Shown here in pieces: positions 50,105 through 58,140 of a DNA stretch of 64,000 bases (within the stretch, counting starts at the first letter, position 1; each line of letters opens with the position of its first letter). The notes under the pieces are model-generated. The model was not told the origin of the DNA. It did no database searches and saw only the letters and a list, made by a program, of their open reading frames with translations. The stretch comes from CAIURC01 sp043777315 (lineage in GTDB: Bacteria > Verrucomicrobiota > Verrucomicrobiia > Chthoniobacterales > Chthoniobacteraceae), in contig JAYVPW010000150.1 in the NCBI GenBank assembly GCA_043777315.1, positions 107,768-171,767 on the forward strand. The letters are read 5' to 3'. Both the position numbers and the translations under genes were made by a program.

Positions 50105-50959
50105 TCAGAGCATCTGCTCGACGAAGGTGCGGCTCTCAAAAAAGGCGAGTTCGCCGAGTTTTTCGCCGGTGCCGACGAAGCGCGTTGGGATGCCGAGCTC
50201 GTTCTGAATCGCGATGATGCAGCCGCCTTTGCCGCTGCCATCGAGCTTCGTGACGATGAGGCCGGTGAGGTTGACGGCTTGGTGAAATTCGCGTGCTTGC
50301 ATCAGCGCGTTGCTGCCGGTCGTGGCATCGACGACGAGCAGACGTTCGTGCGGCGCGGCGGGGTCACATTTCGCGAGGGTGCGCTGCACTTTGTTGAGCT
50401 CGCCCATCAGGTTCATCTTTGTGTGCAGCCGCCCGGCGGTGTCGCAGATGAGGAACTCGATGTTCCGGCTGTCGGCGGCCTGATACGCGTCGTGGCAGAT
50501 CGCGGCGGGGTCGCTGTTGTATTGGCCCTTGATGATTTCGCAGCCGATCCGCTGCGACCAAATGTCGAGCTGCTCGATCGCCGCGGCGCGAAAAGTATCG
50601 GCCGCCGCGAGCATCACGCCGTGGCCTTTTTGTTTTAGAAAATGCGCGAGCTTCGCGGTGGAGGTTGTCTTTCCGGTGCCGTTCACGCCGACGACGAGCA
50701 CGACCTTCGGCTTGGACGGCAACGGCCGGAGCATGAGCGAATCGCGAGGCAGAACCTGCAGGATTTGTTCGCGTGCGACCTCGACCACGGTCTCCGCCGT
50801 GAGCTTCGCCACATCCTCGCGGCTGCGCAGTGCTTTCAATATTCGCACGGTCATCGGCACGCCGAGATCGGAGCGGATCAGCGCCTCTTCCAGCTCGTCC
50901 CAATCGACCGGACGCCCGGTGAATTTCTGGATGAGCGATTTGAAAAATCCGAACGCCAT
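50105..50959 (-). CDS. ftsY: Signal recognition particle receptor FtsY
   Basis: 284 residues. NG-domain GTPase only; the acidic A domain of E. coli FtsY is missing, as in many bacteria, and the N-terminus MAFGFFKSLIQKFTG is a likely membrane-contact helix. G1 in VGVNGTGKTTSTAKLA, ADTFRAAAIEQL, G3 DTAGRLHTKMN, G4 TKLDGSGKGG, closing GTGEKLGELAFFE. Pairs with SRP54 for co-translational targeting. Last gene of ribBA-ribH-nusB-ftsY, 14 bp after nusB; convergent with the CAP-protein gene. Confidence 0.96.
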   Translation of the reverse strand: MAFGFFKSLIQKFTGRPVDWDELEEALIRSDLGVPMTVRILKALRSREDVAKLTAETVVEVAREQILQVLPRDSLMLRPLPSKPKVVLVVGVNGTGKTTSTAKLAHFLKQKGHGVMLAAADTFRAAAIEQLDIWSQRIGCEIIKGQYNSDPAAICHDAYQAADSRNIEFLICDTAGRLHTKMNLMGELNKVQRTLAKCDPAAPHERLLVVDATTGSNALMQAREFHQAVNLTGLIVTKLDGSGKGGCIIAIQNELGIPTRFVGTGEKLGELAFFESRTFVEQML

Positions 50960-50973
50960 GACTCAGACGCGCT

Positions 50974-51420
50974 TCACGTCGCCGCAGTCCGCGCGGGGCG
51001 CGTGAGCTCGCCGCGGACGCGGTCGAGGATGCCATTGACGAAGCGCCCGGACTCCTCACCGCCGAACCGTTTCGCGATCTCGATCGCCTCGTTGATCGAC
51101 ACCACCGGCGGCACGTCGGGGCAGTAGAGCATCTCGTAAATCGCGAGCCGGAGGATATTCCGATCGACTGGCGCGATCCGGTGCAGGTCGTAATTGGCGA
51201 CCCACTTTTTGATCCGCTCGTCGATCTCCGCGCCGTGCGCCGTGATCCCGGCGACGAGCTCCTCCACGAACGCGCGCGTTTTCGCAGGCGTCTCTTTTTT
51301 GTCGGGGCCCGTGCGCAGGCTCCAGAAATGCGGGTAAAGCGCGGCGGGCAGCTCGTGGTTGAGATCGAGCTGGTAGAGAAATTGGACGGCCGTCTCCCGG
51401 CCTTCGCGACGCTTGCCCAT
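50974..51420 (-). CDS. nusB: Transcription antitermination factor NusB
   Basis: 148 residues, all-helical NusB fold: GKRREGRETAVQFLYQLDLN at the N-terminus, then FVEELVAGITAHGAEIDERI, NWDLHRIAPVDRNILRLAIYE-like region (here NYDLHRIAPVDRNILRLA) and VSINEAIEIAKRFGGEESGR, FVNGILDRV. Part of the antitermination complex on rRNA operons, binding boxA with S10/NusE. Begins 3 bp after ribH, an arrangement (ribH-nusB) seen across many phyla. Confidence 0.95.
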   Translation of the reverse strand: MGKRREGRETAVQFLYQLDLNHELPAALYPHFWSLRTGPDKKETPAKTRAFVEELVAGITAHGAEIDERIKKWVANYDLHRIAPVDRNILRLAIYEMLYCPDVPPVVSINEAIEIAKRFGGEESGRFVNGILDRVRGELTRPARTAAT

Positions 51421-51423
51421 GCG

Positions 51424-51900
51424 TCAGCGGCGCGGCAATCCGGCCATGACCTGCACCATCCGCACCGCGATGCGGGCGGCCTCGATGCCGCGGTTGAGCT
51501 CCGGCTCCAGGCAGCGCACGCGCGCCTGCGCCTCGTTTTTCAAAAGCAAAACTTCATGCACCACGGGCACCCGATGCGTCAGCGAAATCCGGTGCAGCGA
51601 GTCGGTGATCGCACTGGCAATCAGCGCCGCGTGCGCCGTCTCGCCCTCGATGATCACCCCCAGCGCGATGATCGCGTCGTGTCCTTCCCGCGCCGCCAGC
51701 TCCTGCACGACGAGCGGGATTTCCAGCGCGCCCGGCACCTCCCACACGCTCACATTCGAGCCCGGCGCGATCACCTCCAGCTCGCGTTTCGCGTTCTCCA
51801 CGAGCGCGTTCACGTAGGTCGGATGATACTGGCTCGCGACGATCGCGATCGTGCGCCGCTGGACCATTTGGCGCGGCCGGGATGGAAGAATATTGGCCAT
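51424..51900 (-). CDS. ribH: 6,7-dimethyl-8-ribityllumazine synthase
   Basis: 158 residues. Condenses 5-amino-6-ribitylaminouracil with dihydroxybutanone phosphate, the penultimate step of riboflavin synthesis. Marks: IAIVASQYHPTYVNALVENA, VWEVPGALEIPLVVQ, ALGVIIEGETAHAALIA (phosphate-binding region), ISLTHRVPVVHEVL. The first dozen residues (MANILPSRPRQM) precede the core, so MVQRRTIAIV is an alternative start. Between ribBA (54 bp) and nusB (3 bp). No FMN riboswitch is visible upstream of the operon. Confidence 0.95.
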   Translation of the reverse strand: MANILPSRPRQMVQRRTIAIVASQYHPTYVNALVENAKRELEVIAPGSNVSVWEVPGALEIPLVVQELAAREGHDAIIALGVIIEGETAHAALIASAITDSLHRISLTHRVPVVHEVLLLKNEAQARVRCLEPELNRGIEAARIAVRMVQVMAGLPRR

Positions 51901-51954
51901 GGAAAAACGGAGCGGGAGCTTAGTGGCCGACCGCGCGAGAGCAACGGAATTAGC

Positions 51955-53169
51955 TCACAGCAGGTGTCCCATCTTCACCCGCTTCGTCTCCAGATACTTC
52001 TCGTTGTGCGCGTTCGGCACCGCCTTGATCGGCACCACCTCGACGATCTTCAGCCCGTAGCCCTCCAGCCCGATCACCTTCTTCGGATTGTTCGTCAAAA
52101 AGCGCATCTTCCTCACCCCGAGATCGACGAGAATCTGCGCCCCGATCCCGTAGTCCCGCAGCTCCGCGGGGAAGCCCAGCTTTTCATTCGCCTCCACCGT
52201 ATCCAGCCCTTCCTGCTGGAGTTTGTAGGCGTGAATCTTCGCCGCGAGCCCGATCCCGCGACCCTCGTGCTGCCGCATGTAGAGCAGCACCCCGCGCCCC
52301 GCCGCCTCGATCTGCGCGAGCGCGCTGTGGAGCTGATTCCCGCAGTCACACCGCAGCGAGCCGAAGACATCGCCGGTCAGGCATTCGCTGTGTACGCGCA
52401 CCAGCGTCGTGCTGTTCTTCGCGATCGTCCCTTTCACCAGCGCGAGATGATGCGCCCCATCCAGCGACGACCGATACATGTGCAGATCGAACTCCCCGAA
52501 AGCCGTCGGCAGCTTCACCACCTGCTCCCGCTCGATCAGCCGCTCCCGGCTCCGCCGATACGCGATCAAGTCCTCGATGCTGCACATCCGCAGTTGGTGT
52601 TTTTTGCGAAATTTCAGCAGCTCCGGCAGCCGCGCCATCGTCCCATCGGCATTGAGAATTTCGCAAAGCACGCCCGCCGGCTGAAGCCCCGCCAGCCTCG
52701 CCAGATCCACGCTCGCCTCTGTGTGCCCCGCCCGCCGCAGCACCCCGCCCGCCTTCGCGCGCAGCGGAAAAACATGTCCCGGCTGCACCAAATCCCCCGG
52801 CACCGACTTCGGATCGACCAGCACCTGAATCGTCCGCGCGCGATCGTGCGCACTGATCCCCGTCGTCACGCCCTTCTCCTTCGCCGCATCGACCGACACC
52901 GTAAAATCCGTGCGAAAACTCTCCCGATTTTCCAGCACCATCCGCTGCAAGCCCAGCCGCTCCGCGCGCTCCTCGGTGATCGGCGCGCAGACGAGCCCGC
53001 GTCCGTGAGTCGCCATGAAATTGACCGCCTCCGGCGTGATCTTCTCCGCCGCCATGACGAGATCGCCCTCGTTCTCGCGATCCGCATCGTCCGTCACGAT
53101 CACCATCCGCCCAGCCCGCACGTCTTTTAAAATATCCTCGATGGAATCAAACTGCGGCACGGTCGGCAT
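51955..53169 (-). CDS. ribBA: Bifunctional 3,4-DHBP synthase / GTP cyclohydrolase II
   Basis: 404 residues from the ATG at 53169 (MPTVPQFDSIEDILKDVRAG); a longer frame to 53346 runs into the gene behind. RibB half: VTDDADRENEGDLVMAAE, MATHGRGLVC, TTGISAHDRA and GHVFPLRAKAGGVLRRAGHT. RibA half (from about 215): VRVHSECLTGDVFGSLRCDC with the zinc-binding Cys, then YMRQHEGRGIGLAAKI and TNNPKKVIGLEGYG. Both active sites look intact. It supplies both riboflavin precursors and starts the rib-nusB-ftsY operon. Confidence 0.95.
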   Translation of the reverse strand: MPTVPQFDSIEDILKDVRAGRMVIVTDDADRENEGDLVMAAEKITPEAVNFMATHGRGLVCAPITEERAERLGLQRMVLENRESFRTDFTVSVDAAKEKGVTTGISAHDRARTIQVLVDPKSVPGDLVQPGHVFPLRAKAGGVLRRAGHTEASVDLARLAGLQPAGVLCEILNADGTMARLPELLKFRKKHQLRMCSIEDLIAYRRSRERLIEREQVVKLPTAFGEFDLHMYRSSLDGAHHLALVKGTIAKNSTTLVRVHSECLTGDVFGSLRCDCGNQLHSALAQIEAAGRGVLLYMRQHEGRGIGLAAKIHAYKLQQEGLDTVEANEKLGFPAELRDYGIGAQILVDLGVRKMRFLTNNPKKVIGLEGYGLKIVEVVPIKAVPNAHNEKYLETKRVKMGHLL

Positions 53170-53281
53170 GATTCGGCGAATATCGCTCACGGCTTCTCGC
53201 AGTGGGAAGGGAAAGATTGGGAGAACGCGCGCGGGCGACGGATTTGTGAGAAAAACATTCCGTCCGCCGTGCCTGTCGGCG

Positions 53282-54031
53282 TCAGGGTTTGGCAGGCGCG
53301 GACGAGCCCGCACCGACCACTGCCTCTGGGCGATACATGTCGCCATTGCTGCCCTCGAACTCAGCTTTCAGCTTCACCCGAAAGCCGCTCAGGTCGATCA
53401 ACTCCCATCCGAGAAAATGCACGCGCCCGCCGGCATCGCGTTCGTGCTCGATCCCGACGATCAAATGCCGCGCGTCGTCCGTGACTTTGTTCGTCTCGCG
53501 TTTCGGCTCGAAGTAGAACGTGCGAAAACTGCCCGCCTTGCTCCCTTTCGCAAAGAGCTTCGGATCGAGGTAAACGACCCGTCCTGTCGCCCGGTCCACG
53601 AGCCGCAAGTCGGGGTAGCCCGAGCGCTGATGCTTGCCCGCCGCCGTGCGCGGGAAGTCGCACGCGAAGCCCGGCACGGCTTTTAGTTTCGCGTCGATCG
53701 CGTCCTCGAAATGGCTGCTCATTTCGTTCACCCGACCTGCCTGTTTCAGTGGGCTCGACGGGCCGTTCATGTCGGCGATGACTTCTCCGATCGCCGCGCC
53801 GATTTGCGAAAGGATGCGCTGGTCGTCGGGGTCGGCCTTGTCGAAAGGCAGCACGCGCTTGCCCGATGTGGCGGCGATCACGTCGGAGAAAAGGACGCCG
53901 TGCAGAGCGGCACTTTCGTCGAGCAGCCACGGGATGAGCTTCTGGACTGTCTCGGCTTTGTCGTCGGCCCGCGACGGCGCGGTGCCGGTGACGAGCAGAA
54001 GGATGGCGAAACCGATGCGCCCGAGGCTCAC
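53282..54031 (-). CDS. Secreted protein with PD-(D/E)xK-like motif
   Basis: 249 residues from a GTG overlapping the deoA stop (GTGA). Signal peptide MSLGRIGFAILLLVTG to SRADDK. The central region reads SSHFEDAIDAKL, then GYPDLRLVDRATGRVVYLDP followed by Lys (PD-x15-DPK), then FYFEPK and RHLIVGIEHERD. The order Glu, PD, DxK with hydrophobic strands is what restriction-endonuclease-like folds show; I do not recognise the family and the nuclease reading is inference. Export would be unusual for such a fold. The ending AGSSAPAKP is disordered. Confidence 0.72.
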   Translation of the reverse strand: MSLGRIGFAILLLVTGTAPSRADDKAETVQKLIPWLLDESAALHGVLFSDVIAATSGKRVLPFDKADPDDQRILSQIGAAIGEVIADMNGPSSPLKQAGRVNEMSSHFEDAIDAKLKAVPGFACDFPRTAAGKHQRSGYPDLRLVDRATGRVVYLDPKLFAKGSKAGSFRTFYFEPKRETNKVTDDARHLIVGIEHERDAGGRVHFLGWELIDLSGFRVKLKAEFEGSNGDMYRPEAVVGAGSSAPAKP

Positions 54032-55272
54032 GCGATCACCACCGATTCCGTAAGCTCGCCGAGCGCCGCCGCGAGGCGCGACTCGTCGCGCGCGTGGAGG
54101 AAGAGAAGCGGCTCTCCCTTTTCCACCGGCTCGCCGACCTTTTTGATCGCCGAGAAACCGACCGCAAAATCAACCCCGTCCGTTGCCCGCGTCCGTCCCG
54201 CCCCGAGCGCGACCGACGCGCGACCGATCGCCCCGGCGTCCATCTTCGTCACCGAGCCCGCGCGCGGAGCCGCGAGCGCGCGGATGATCGGCGCGCGATG
54301 CACCTCGCCGATGCGTTCGAGAGCCGTGGCATCGCCGCCCTGCGCCTCGACCATCGCCACGAATTTCCGCCAAGCCGTGCCGTCATCCAACCAGCTCTGG
54401 AGCTGCATCCGCGGCGCATCGGCCACTTGCGCCGCGAGGTCGAGCGTGAGTTCGATCAGGTCCGCCGGCCCGCCGCCGCGCAACACTTCGAAGGCTTCCG
54501 CGACCTCCAGCGCGTTCCCGACCGCGCGCCCGAGCGGCTCGTCGGTCGGGGTCAATTGGAATGAGGTTTTCACGCCCATCTCATTTCCCACCGCAACCAA
54601 ACCTGCCGCCAATGACTCCGCTTCCGCGCGCGTTTTCATGAACGCGCCCGAGCCGAATTTCACGTCGAGCACGAGCCGATCAAGACTCTCCGCAAGCTTC
54701 TTGCTCATGATGCTCGCGACGATCAACGGCTGCGACGGCACGGTGGCCGTCACATCACGCAATGCGTAAAGTTTCTTGTCCGCCGGACAGAGATCGTCCG
54801 ACTGCCCGATCATCACGACGCCCAGTTTTTCGAGCTGCGCGCTCGTCTCATCCTCGCTCAACGCCACGCGAAAACCCGGGATGCTCTCGAGCTTGTCGAG
54901 CGTCCCGCCCGTGATGCCGAGCCCGCGACCGGAGATCATCGGCACCCACAAATCGTCGCACGCGAGGAGCGGCGCGAGCACGAGCGAAACCTTGTCGCCG
55001 ATGCCGCCGGTCGAGTGCTTGTCCACCTTCGGCGGCGATCCGTCGCGATGCCGCAGCACCCGCCCGCTTTGCATCATCGCCCGCGTCAGAGCGCTCGTTT
55101 CGCCCGCCGTCATGCCTTGAAAAAAGACCGCCATCGCCCACGCGCTCGCCTGATAATCCGGCACTTCGCCATCGGTGTAGCGCCGGATGAATTCACCAAT
55201 CTCCGCGGCGTTCAGCTCACCGCCGTCGCGCTTCTTCTCGATGAAAGTCGGGATGTGAATGAAGGGAGACAA
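54028..55272 (-). CDS. deoA: Thymidine / pyrimidine-nucleoside phosphorylase
   Basis: About 414 residues from a TTG at 55272 (reads LSPFIHIPTFIEKKRDGGEL). The frame begins with a GTG at 55329 that lies inside the rpsR terminator hairpin, so the TTG is preferred. Phosphate-binding KHSTGGIGDKVSL, MISGRGLGITGGTLDKLESI, LYALRDVTATVPS, SIMSKKLAE and VLDVKFGSGAFM are the family's signature segments. Splits thymidine or uridine to base and (deoxy)ribose-1-phosphate. Coupled by 3 bases to the secreted PD-(D/E)xK-like gene. Confidence 0.92.
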   Translation of the reverse strand: MSPFIHIPTFIEKKRDGGELNAAEIGEFIRRYTDGEVPDYQASAWAMAVFFQGMTAGETSALTRAMMQSGRVLRHRDGSPPKVDKHSTGGIGDKVSLVLAPLLACDDLWVPMISGRGLGITGGTLDKLESIPGFRVALSEDETSAQLEKLGVVMIGQSDDLCPADKKLYALRDVTATVPSQPLIVASIMSKKLAESLDRLVLDVKFGSGAFMKTRAEAESLAAGLVAVGNEMGVKTSFQLTPTDEPLGRAVGNALEVAEAFEVLRGGGPADLIELTLDLAAQVADAPRMQLQSWLDDGTAWRKFVAMVEAQGGDATALERIGEVHRAPIIRALAAPRAGSVTKMDAGAIGRASVALGAGRTRATDGVDFAVGFSAIKKVGEPVEKGEPLLFLHARDESRLAAALGELTESVVIA

Positions 55273-55314
55273 AGCCGGGGAGGACGTGAAATCAATCTGC
55301 GAGGCGGGACGAAA

Positions 55315-55350
55315 ACAAAAAGGCCGCACTTCGCAGTGCGGCCTTTTTTA
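55315..55350 (-). terminator. Rho-independent terminator after rpsR
   Basis: Stem aaggccgcac / gtgcggcctt around a six-base loop, with T-runs on both sides, so it works in either direction. On the minus strand it follows the rpsR stop by 17 bp and ends in TTTTTGTTTTC. It separates the dksA-like/rpmG/rpsR transcript from deoA. Confidence 0.9.
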
Positions 55351-55366
55351 AAACGAATCTCAGCGA

Positions 55367-55606
55367 TTACCGCATGAGCAGGACCGAGCGCGCACGCTTG
55401 ATCTCGCGGTTGATCTTCCGATGAAAATGCGCGGGCATCCCGGTGATGCGGCGGGGAAGGATCTTGCCGCTCTCGGTGATGAATTTGCGGAGGATGTCCG
55501 GGTTTTTGTAGTCGATCGCCTCGAGCGCGATGTCGATGCGGCGGCGCGGCATCGACTTGTTGTGACGGCGGAAATTGGTGCGGCGTTGCGGAGTCTTGGG
55601 CTGCAT
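55367..55606 (-). CDS. rpsR: 30S ribosomal protein S18
   Basis: 79 residues, full length. RRTNFRRHNKSMPRRRIDI, DYKNPDILRKFITESGKILP (the S18 signature), RRITGMPAHFHRKINREIKR and ARSVLLMR. Binds the central domain of 16S rRNA with S6. Follows rpmG by 24 bp on the same strand and is closed by the terminator at 55315-55350. rpsF, ssb and rplI, its usual companions, are not in the window. Confidence 0.95.
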   Translation of the reverse strand: MQPKTPQRRTNFRRHNKSMPRRRIDIALEAIDYKNPDILRKFITESGKILPRRITGMPAHFHRKINREIKRARSVLLMR

Positions 55607-55630
55607 GGTCGTGGGTCTCGGATGCGAGGG

Positions 55631-55804
55631 TTACTTCGTCTCGCGATGAAGCGTGTGGCGCTTCAGGTTCGGGTTGTATTTCTTTTTCTCGAGCCGGTTC
55701 GGCGTGTTGAGGCTCTTTTTGTTGCGCGTGGAGATGTAGCGCGAGACGGTTCCGCCTTCGGCTCTCGCCTCCGTGCATTCGAGGATGATGAAATCTTGGG
55801 CCAT
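55631..55804 (-). CDS. rpmG: 50S ribosomal protein L33
   Basis: 57 residues, shorter than typical gene-finder limits: MAQDFIILECTEARAEGGTV, SRYISTRNKKSLNTPNRLEK, KKYNPNLKRHTLHRETK. The RYISTRNKKSLNTPNRLE segment is diagnostic. Of the two zinc-ribbon Cys pairs of C+ L33 only one Cys remains (ILECTE), so this is the zinc-independent form. It lies 3 bp after the DksA/TraR-like gene and 24 bp before rpsR. Confidence 0.95.
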   Translation of the reverse strand: MAQDFIILECTEARAEGGTVSRYISTRNKKSLNTPNRLEKKKYNPNLKRHTLHRETK

Positions 55805-55807
55805 AAA

Positions 55808-56602
55808 TTATTCCTTGGTATCGGTCGGTGCTTCTTCTTCTTCGCCTTCCGCACCCTCTTCGCCTTCGGTCAGGCCGAAGAGTGAAGTGACAGGGACGCG
55901 GCTGCGGGAAACTCGGTTCGTTTTTTCGAGCTGCGATTGGCACTCGACGGTGTAGCGGGTGAAAGGGATCGCTTCGAGCCGGGCGTGCGCGATCGGCTTG
56001 CCGCTCATCTCGCAATTGCCGTAGCTGCCGCGATCGATGCGCTTGATCGCTTCCTCGATTTCGTAAAGCGCGTCCTGCTCCTGCGAGAGGAGACTGAGCG
56101 CAAAATCGCGGTCGTAAGCATCGCTGCCCGCATCGGCCTGATGCATCCCAAACGCGCTCGCCTCACTGCCTTCCGCGCGGGAACGCAGCGTGTCTTTCGC
56201 GACGCCCGTCATCGAGTCCACCATGTTGTCGCGCAGATGGATGAGCCGCACCTTTTGCTTGCGCATGAAAGGGGTCAGCTTCGCATCGGCGGCCGCCGCT
56301 TTTTTGTCCTCGCCGGCGGTGAAGTAAGTCTCCTTCGCGTCATGCGCGTGGCGCTTGTGGTCGCCGTTCACCTTCTCGATTTTGTGCGCGATTTTTGCCG
56401 CCGCTTTCGGCGCGACTTTGACCGCGGCCTTGGCAGATTTGGCGGGCAGCTTTGGAGCCTTCTCCGAGCGTTCAGCCCGCACTGGCGCGACCACTTTCGC
56501 AGCCTTCTTCACCGGCTTCAGAGCGGGGACCGACTTCGCTGCTTTGGCGGGCTCGCTCTTCTTGGGCTTGGGAGCCGGTTTTGCGGGTTTGGACTTTGGC
56601 AT
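55808..56602 (-). CDS. DksA/TraR-family protein with histone-H1-like basic tail
   Basis: 264 residues from the ATG at 56602 (MPKSKPAKPAPKPKK). Residues 1-~105 are almost only Lys, Ala, Pro and Val, like histone H1 tails. Residues ~130-240 are DksA/TraR-like: coiled coil with DAYDRDFALSLLSQEQDAL at the tip-proximal side, then GSYGNCEMSGKPI and ARLEAIPFTRYTVECQ. Only two of the four zinc-finger Cys remain. The C-terminus is acidic (EGEEGAEGEEEEAPTD). Expected to enter the RNA polymerase secondary channel; the tail may bind DNA or RNA (inference). First gene of the rpmG-rpsR operon. Confidence 0.88.
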   Translation of the reverse strand: MPKSKPAKPAPKPKKSEPAKAAKSVPALKPVKKAAKVVAPVRAERSEKAPKLPAKSAKAAVKVAPKAAAKIAHKIEKVNGDHKRHAHDAKETYFTAGEDKKAAAADAKLTPFMRKQKVRLIHLRDNMVDSMTGVAKDTLRSRAEGSEASAFGMHQADAGSDAYDRDFALSLLSQEQDALYEIEEAIKRIDRGSYGNCEMSGKPIAHARLEAIPFTRYTVECQSQLEKTNRVSRSRVPVTSLFGLTEGEEGAEGEEEEAPTDTKE

Positions 56603-56724
56603 GGCGATCGGAAAGGCGGAGGGGCGGGAAATTTGAGGCGCGTTACTTAATGAGTTCGATGGTCGTGCGCAAGGGGTTTCCCAACAATTTTCCACCTCGT
56701 TTTCCAGCGGAAAATCGGACGCTT

Positions 56725-57209
56725 TTACGAGCTCGCGCTCGAATATTTTCGCAGCGCGAAAAGCCAGAATCCGCGGCTCGCCCGCGACGCGAAAACGGCC
56801 GCTCCGGCGAGCTGCGCCAGCCCACGCAGCGGCGATTCCAGGCCGCGCGCGAGCAGGCGGGCAGGGACATTCGCCACGAAGAGCACGGAGATCACGTAGC
56901 TGAAGATCACCTTGAATGCGCCGCGAAAACCCGCGTCAGGATAGCGCGCGATATTGAAGAGATTGAAGTAGCCGTGGATCACGGCCTCGAGCGCGAACGA
57001 TCCAGAAACTGCAAGTCGGGAGAGTGAAGAGAACGGCATGGTGAATGAACACGGCGAAGCCGAGCGCGAGGAGGTAAAGAGCGATCGATCTGGCCGGGAA
57101 ATCAGAGGAGTTCCACGACGATCCAAAGGATGAAATTCGCCTTGAAACTCATCTCGCGGATGAGCGAGTTGCGGATCATCAGCCAGTAGATTTCGAGGTG
57201 GCGGGACAA
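56725..57209 (-). pseudogene. Decayed ABC-2 type permease (PF06182-like)
   Basis: The N-terminal piece (57209-57102) reads SRHLEIYWLMIRNSLIREMS then FKANFILWIVVELL and stops at TGA. About 30 bp later a second frame gives LLALGFAVFIHHAVLF and SFWIVRARG, then a third frame gives GYFNLFNIARYPDAGFRGAF, two membrane stretches and FWLFALRKYSSASS. Together these are the beginning, a middle part and the end of the ABC-2 permease family whose members are about 260 residues. Roughly 100 residues are missing from the middle and at least two frame changes are needed. No ATPase partner adjoins. A genuine remnant rather than a sequencing slip, because of the deletion. Confidence 0.75.
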
Positions 57210-57422
57210 GAGACGTGGGCGGGAGCGGAGCGAAGCGGGCCGGGGAGCGTTGGTTCGATTCGGTGCAAATTCAAGCATCGCAAATGGCCCCACAAGCTGG
57301 CGATTTCCCGGCAGCAGAAACGGCGCGCCGATCGAAGAATCGCAGACAACTTGCCGGGGAGTGCGGCGTTGTAACTGGTGTGTAGCGTCTGCATTCCGCA
57401 GGCCTGCCAAAACAAAACCCAC

Positions 57423-57839
57423 ATGAAAAAACTGATCACGACCTTGGGCGCACTGGCTTTCGCTGGTTCGCTCTCTTTTGCAGAAGATAAGCCTCCGGGC
57501 CCGCCTCATGGCGGCAAAGACGGCCCTCCCGGCGGGCGTCCGAATCCAGAAGAAGCCTTCAAGAAACTCGACGCGAACAACGACGGCTCCATCAGCCTCG
57601 ATGAGTTCAAAGCGGGCCCGATGGCGCAGCACGACAAGGATCCCGCGCACGTCGAGGTGGTCTTCAAACAAATCGACAAAGACGGCGACGGGAAGGTGAC
57701 GCTGGAGGAATTCAAAGCCCATCGTCCTCCGCATCACGACGGCCCCGGCGGCGGCGGTCCCGGTGGGCCTGGAAATGGCAAACCCGGCGGCCCCGGTCAC
57801 GGTGACAAGCCGGGCGGCAAACCCCCCGGACCGCAGTAG
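57423..57839 (+). CDS. Secreted EF-hand protein
   Basis: 138 residues from the ATG at 57423 (MKKLITTLGALAFAGSLSFA), a standard signal peptide; the frame is open 45 bp upstream. Two EF-hand loops: DANNDGSISLDEF and DKDGDGKVTLEEF, both with canonical 1,3,5,12 positions. The remainder is Pro/Gly/His/Lys-rich (GGGGPGGPGNGKPGGPGHG), low complexity. Likely a periplasmic or surface calcium binder. The 213 bp upstream gap (57210-57422) shows no gene and no confident promoter. Confidence 0.9.
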   Translation: MKKLITTLGALAFAGSLSFAEDKPPGPPHGGKDGPPGGRPNPEEAFKKLDANNDGSISLDEFKAGPMAQHDKDPAHVEVVFKQIDKDGDGKVTLEEFKAHRPPHHDGPGGGGPGGPGNGKPGGPGHGDKPGGKPPGPQ

Positions 57840-57860
57840 TCCGCTCAAATCCAGATCCAT

Positions 57861-57898
57861 TGACGCCGCGTCCGGACTCCGGGCGCGGCGTTTTTTTG
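57861..57898 (+). terminator. Rho-independent terminator after the EF-hand gene
   Basis: Stem acgccgcg / cgcggcgt with an inner tccgga fold, followed by seven T's (57891-57897). It begins 22 bp after the stop codon. Confidence 0.9.
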
Positions 57899-58140
57899 TC
57901 CCGAAAGTTCAGCCCCCGACCGCCTGATACCAAACGCGCTGGCCAACCTCTCCCTTGTGAGGCGGCAGTGGAGCGCCGCCGCAGCCTGAGCGGGGTCGCC
58001 CGGCGAAAAGCCGGGAAAAGCGGAGTGTGAGCGGCCATCGGTGCCCGCGCAAAGCATGAAATCCCGGAGCCGCGGCAAAACCCGCCCCCGATGCCCTTCA
58101 GGATGCCCTCGCGCGATGAGGCGCTTTATTCAGCGTTTCC
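57899..58140. other. Non-coding stretch with hairpin-rich, repeat-like sequence
   Basis: No supported gene on either strand. Contains GC-rich self-complementary pieces (gcccggcgaaaagccggg near 57990-58020) and a run of short complementary words. The character is that of an interspersed repeat or structured RNA remnant, but only one copy is in the window, so it cannot be classed. Confidence 0.4.

Noticed and set aside
51181..53130. Very long plus-strand frame (about 650 codons), Arg/His/Leu-rich
   Set aside because: Antisense of nusB, ribH and ribBA, which have clear family motifs; high GC lengthens shadow frames.
53170..53281. Possible FMN riboswitch before ribBA
   Set aside because: None of the conserved RFN-element words or the multi-stem layout are present in the 112 bp gap.
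55273..55329. Upstream GTG start for deoA at 55329
   Set aside because: The codon lies inside the rpsR terminator hairpin and the added residues do not match the family; the TTG at 55272 is used.
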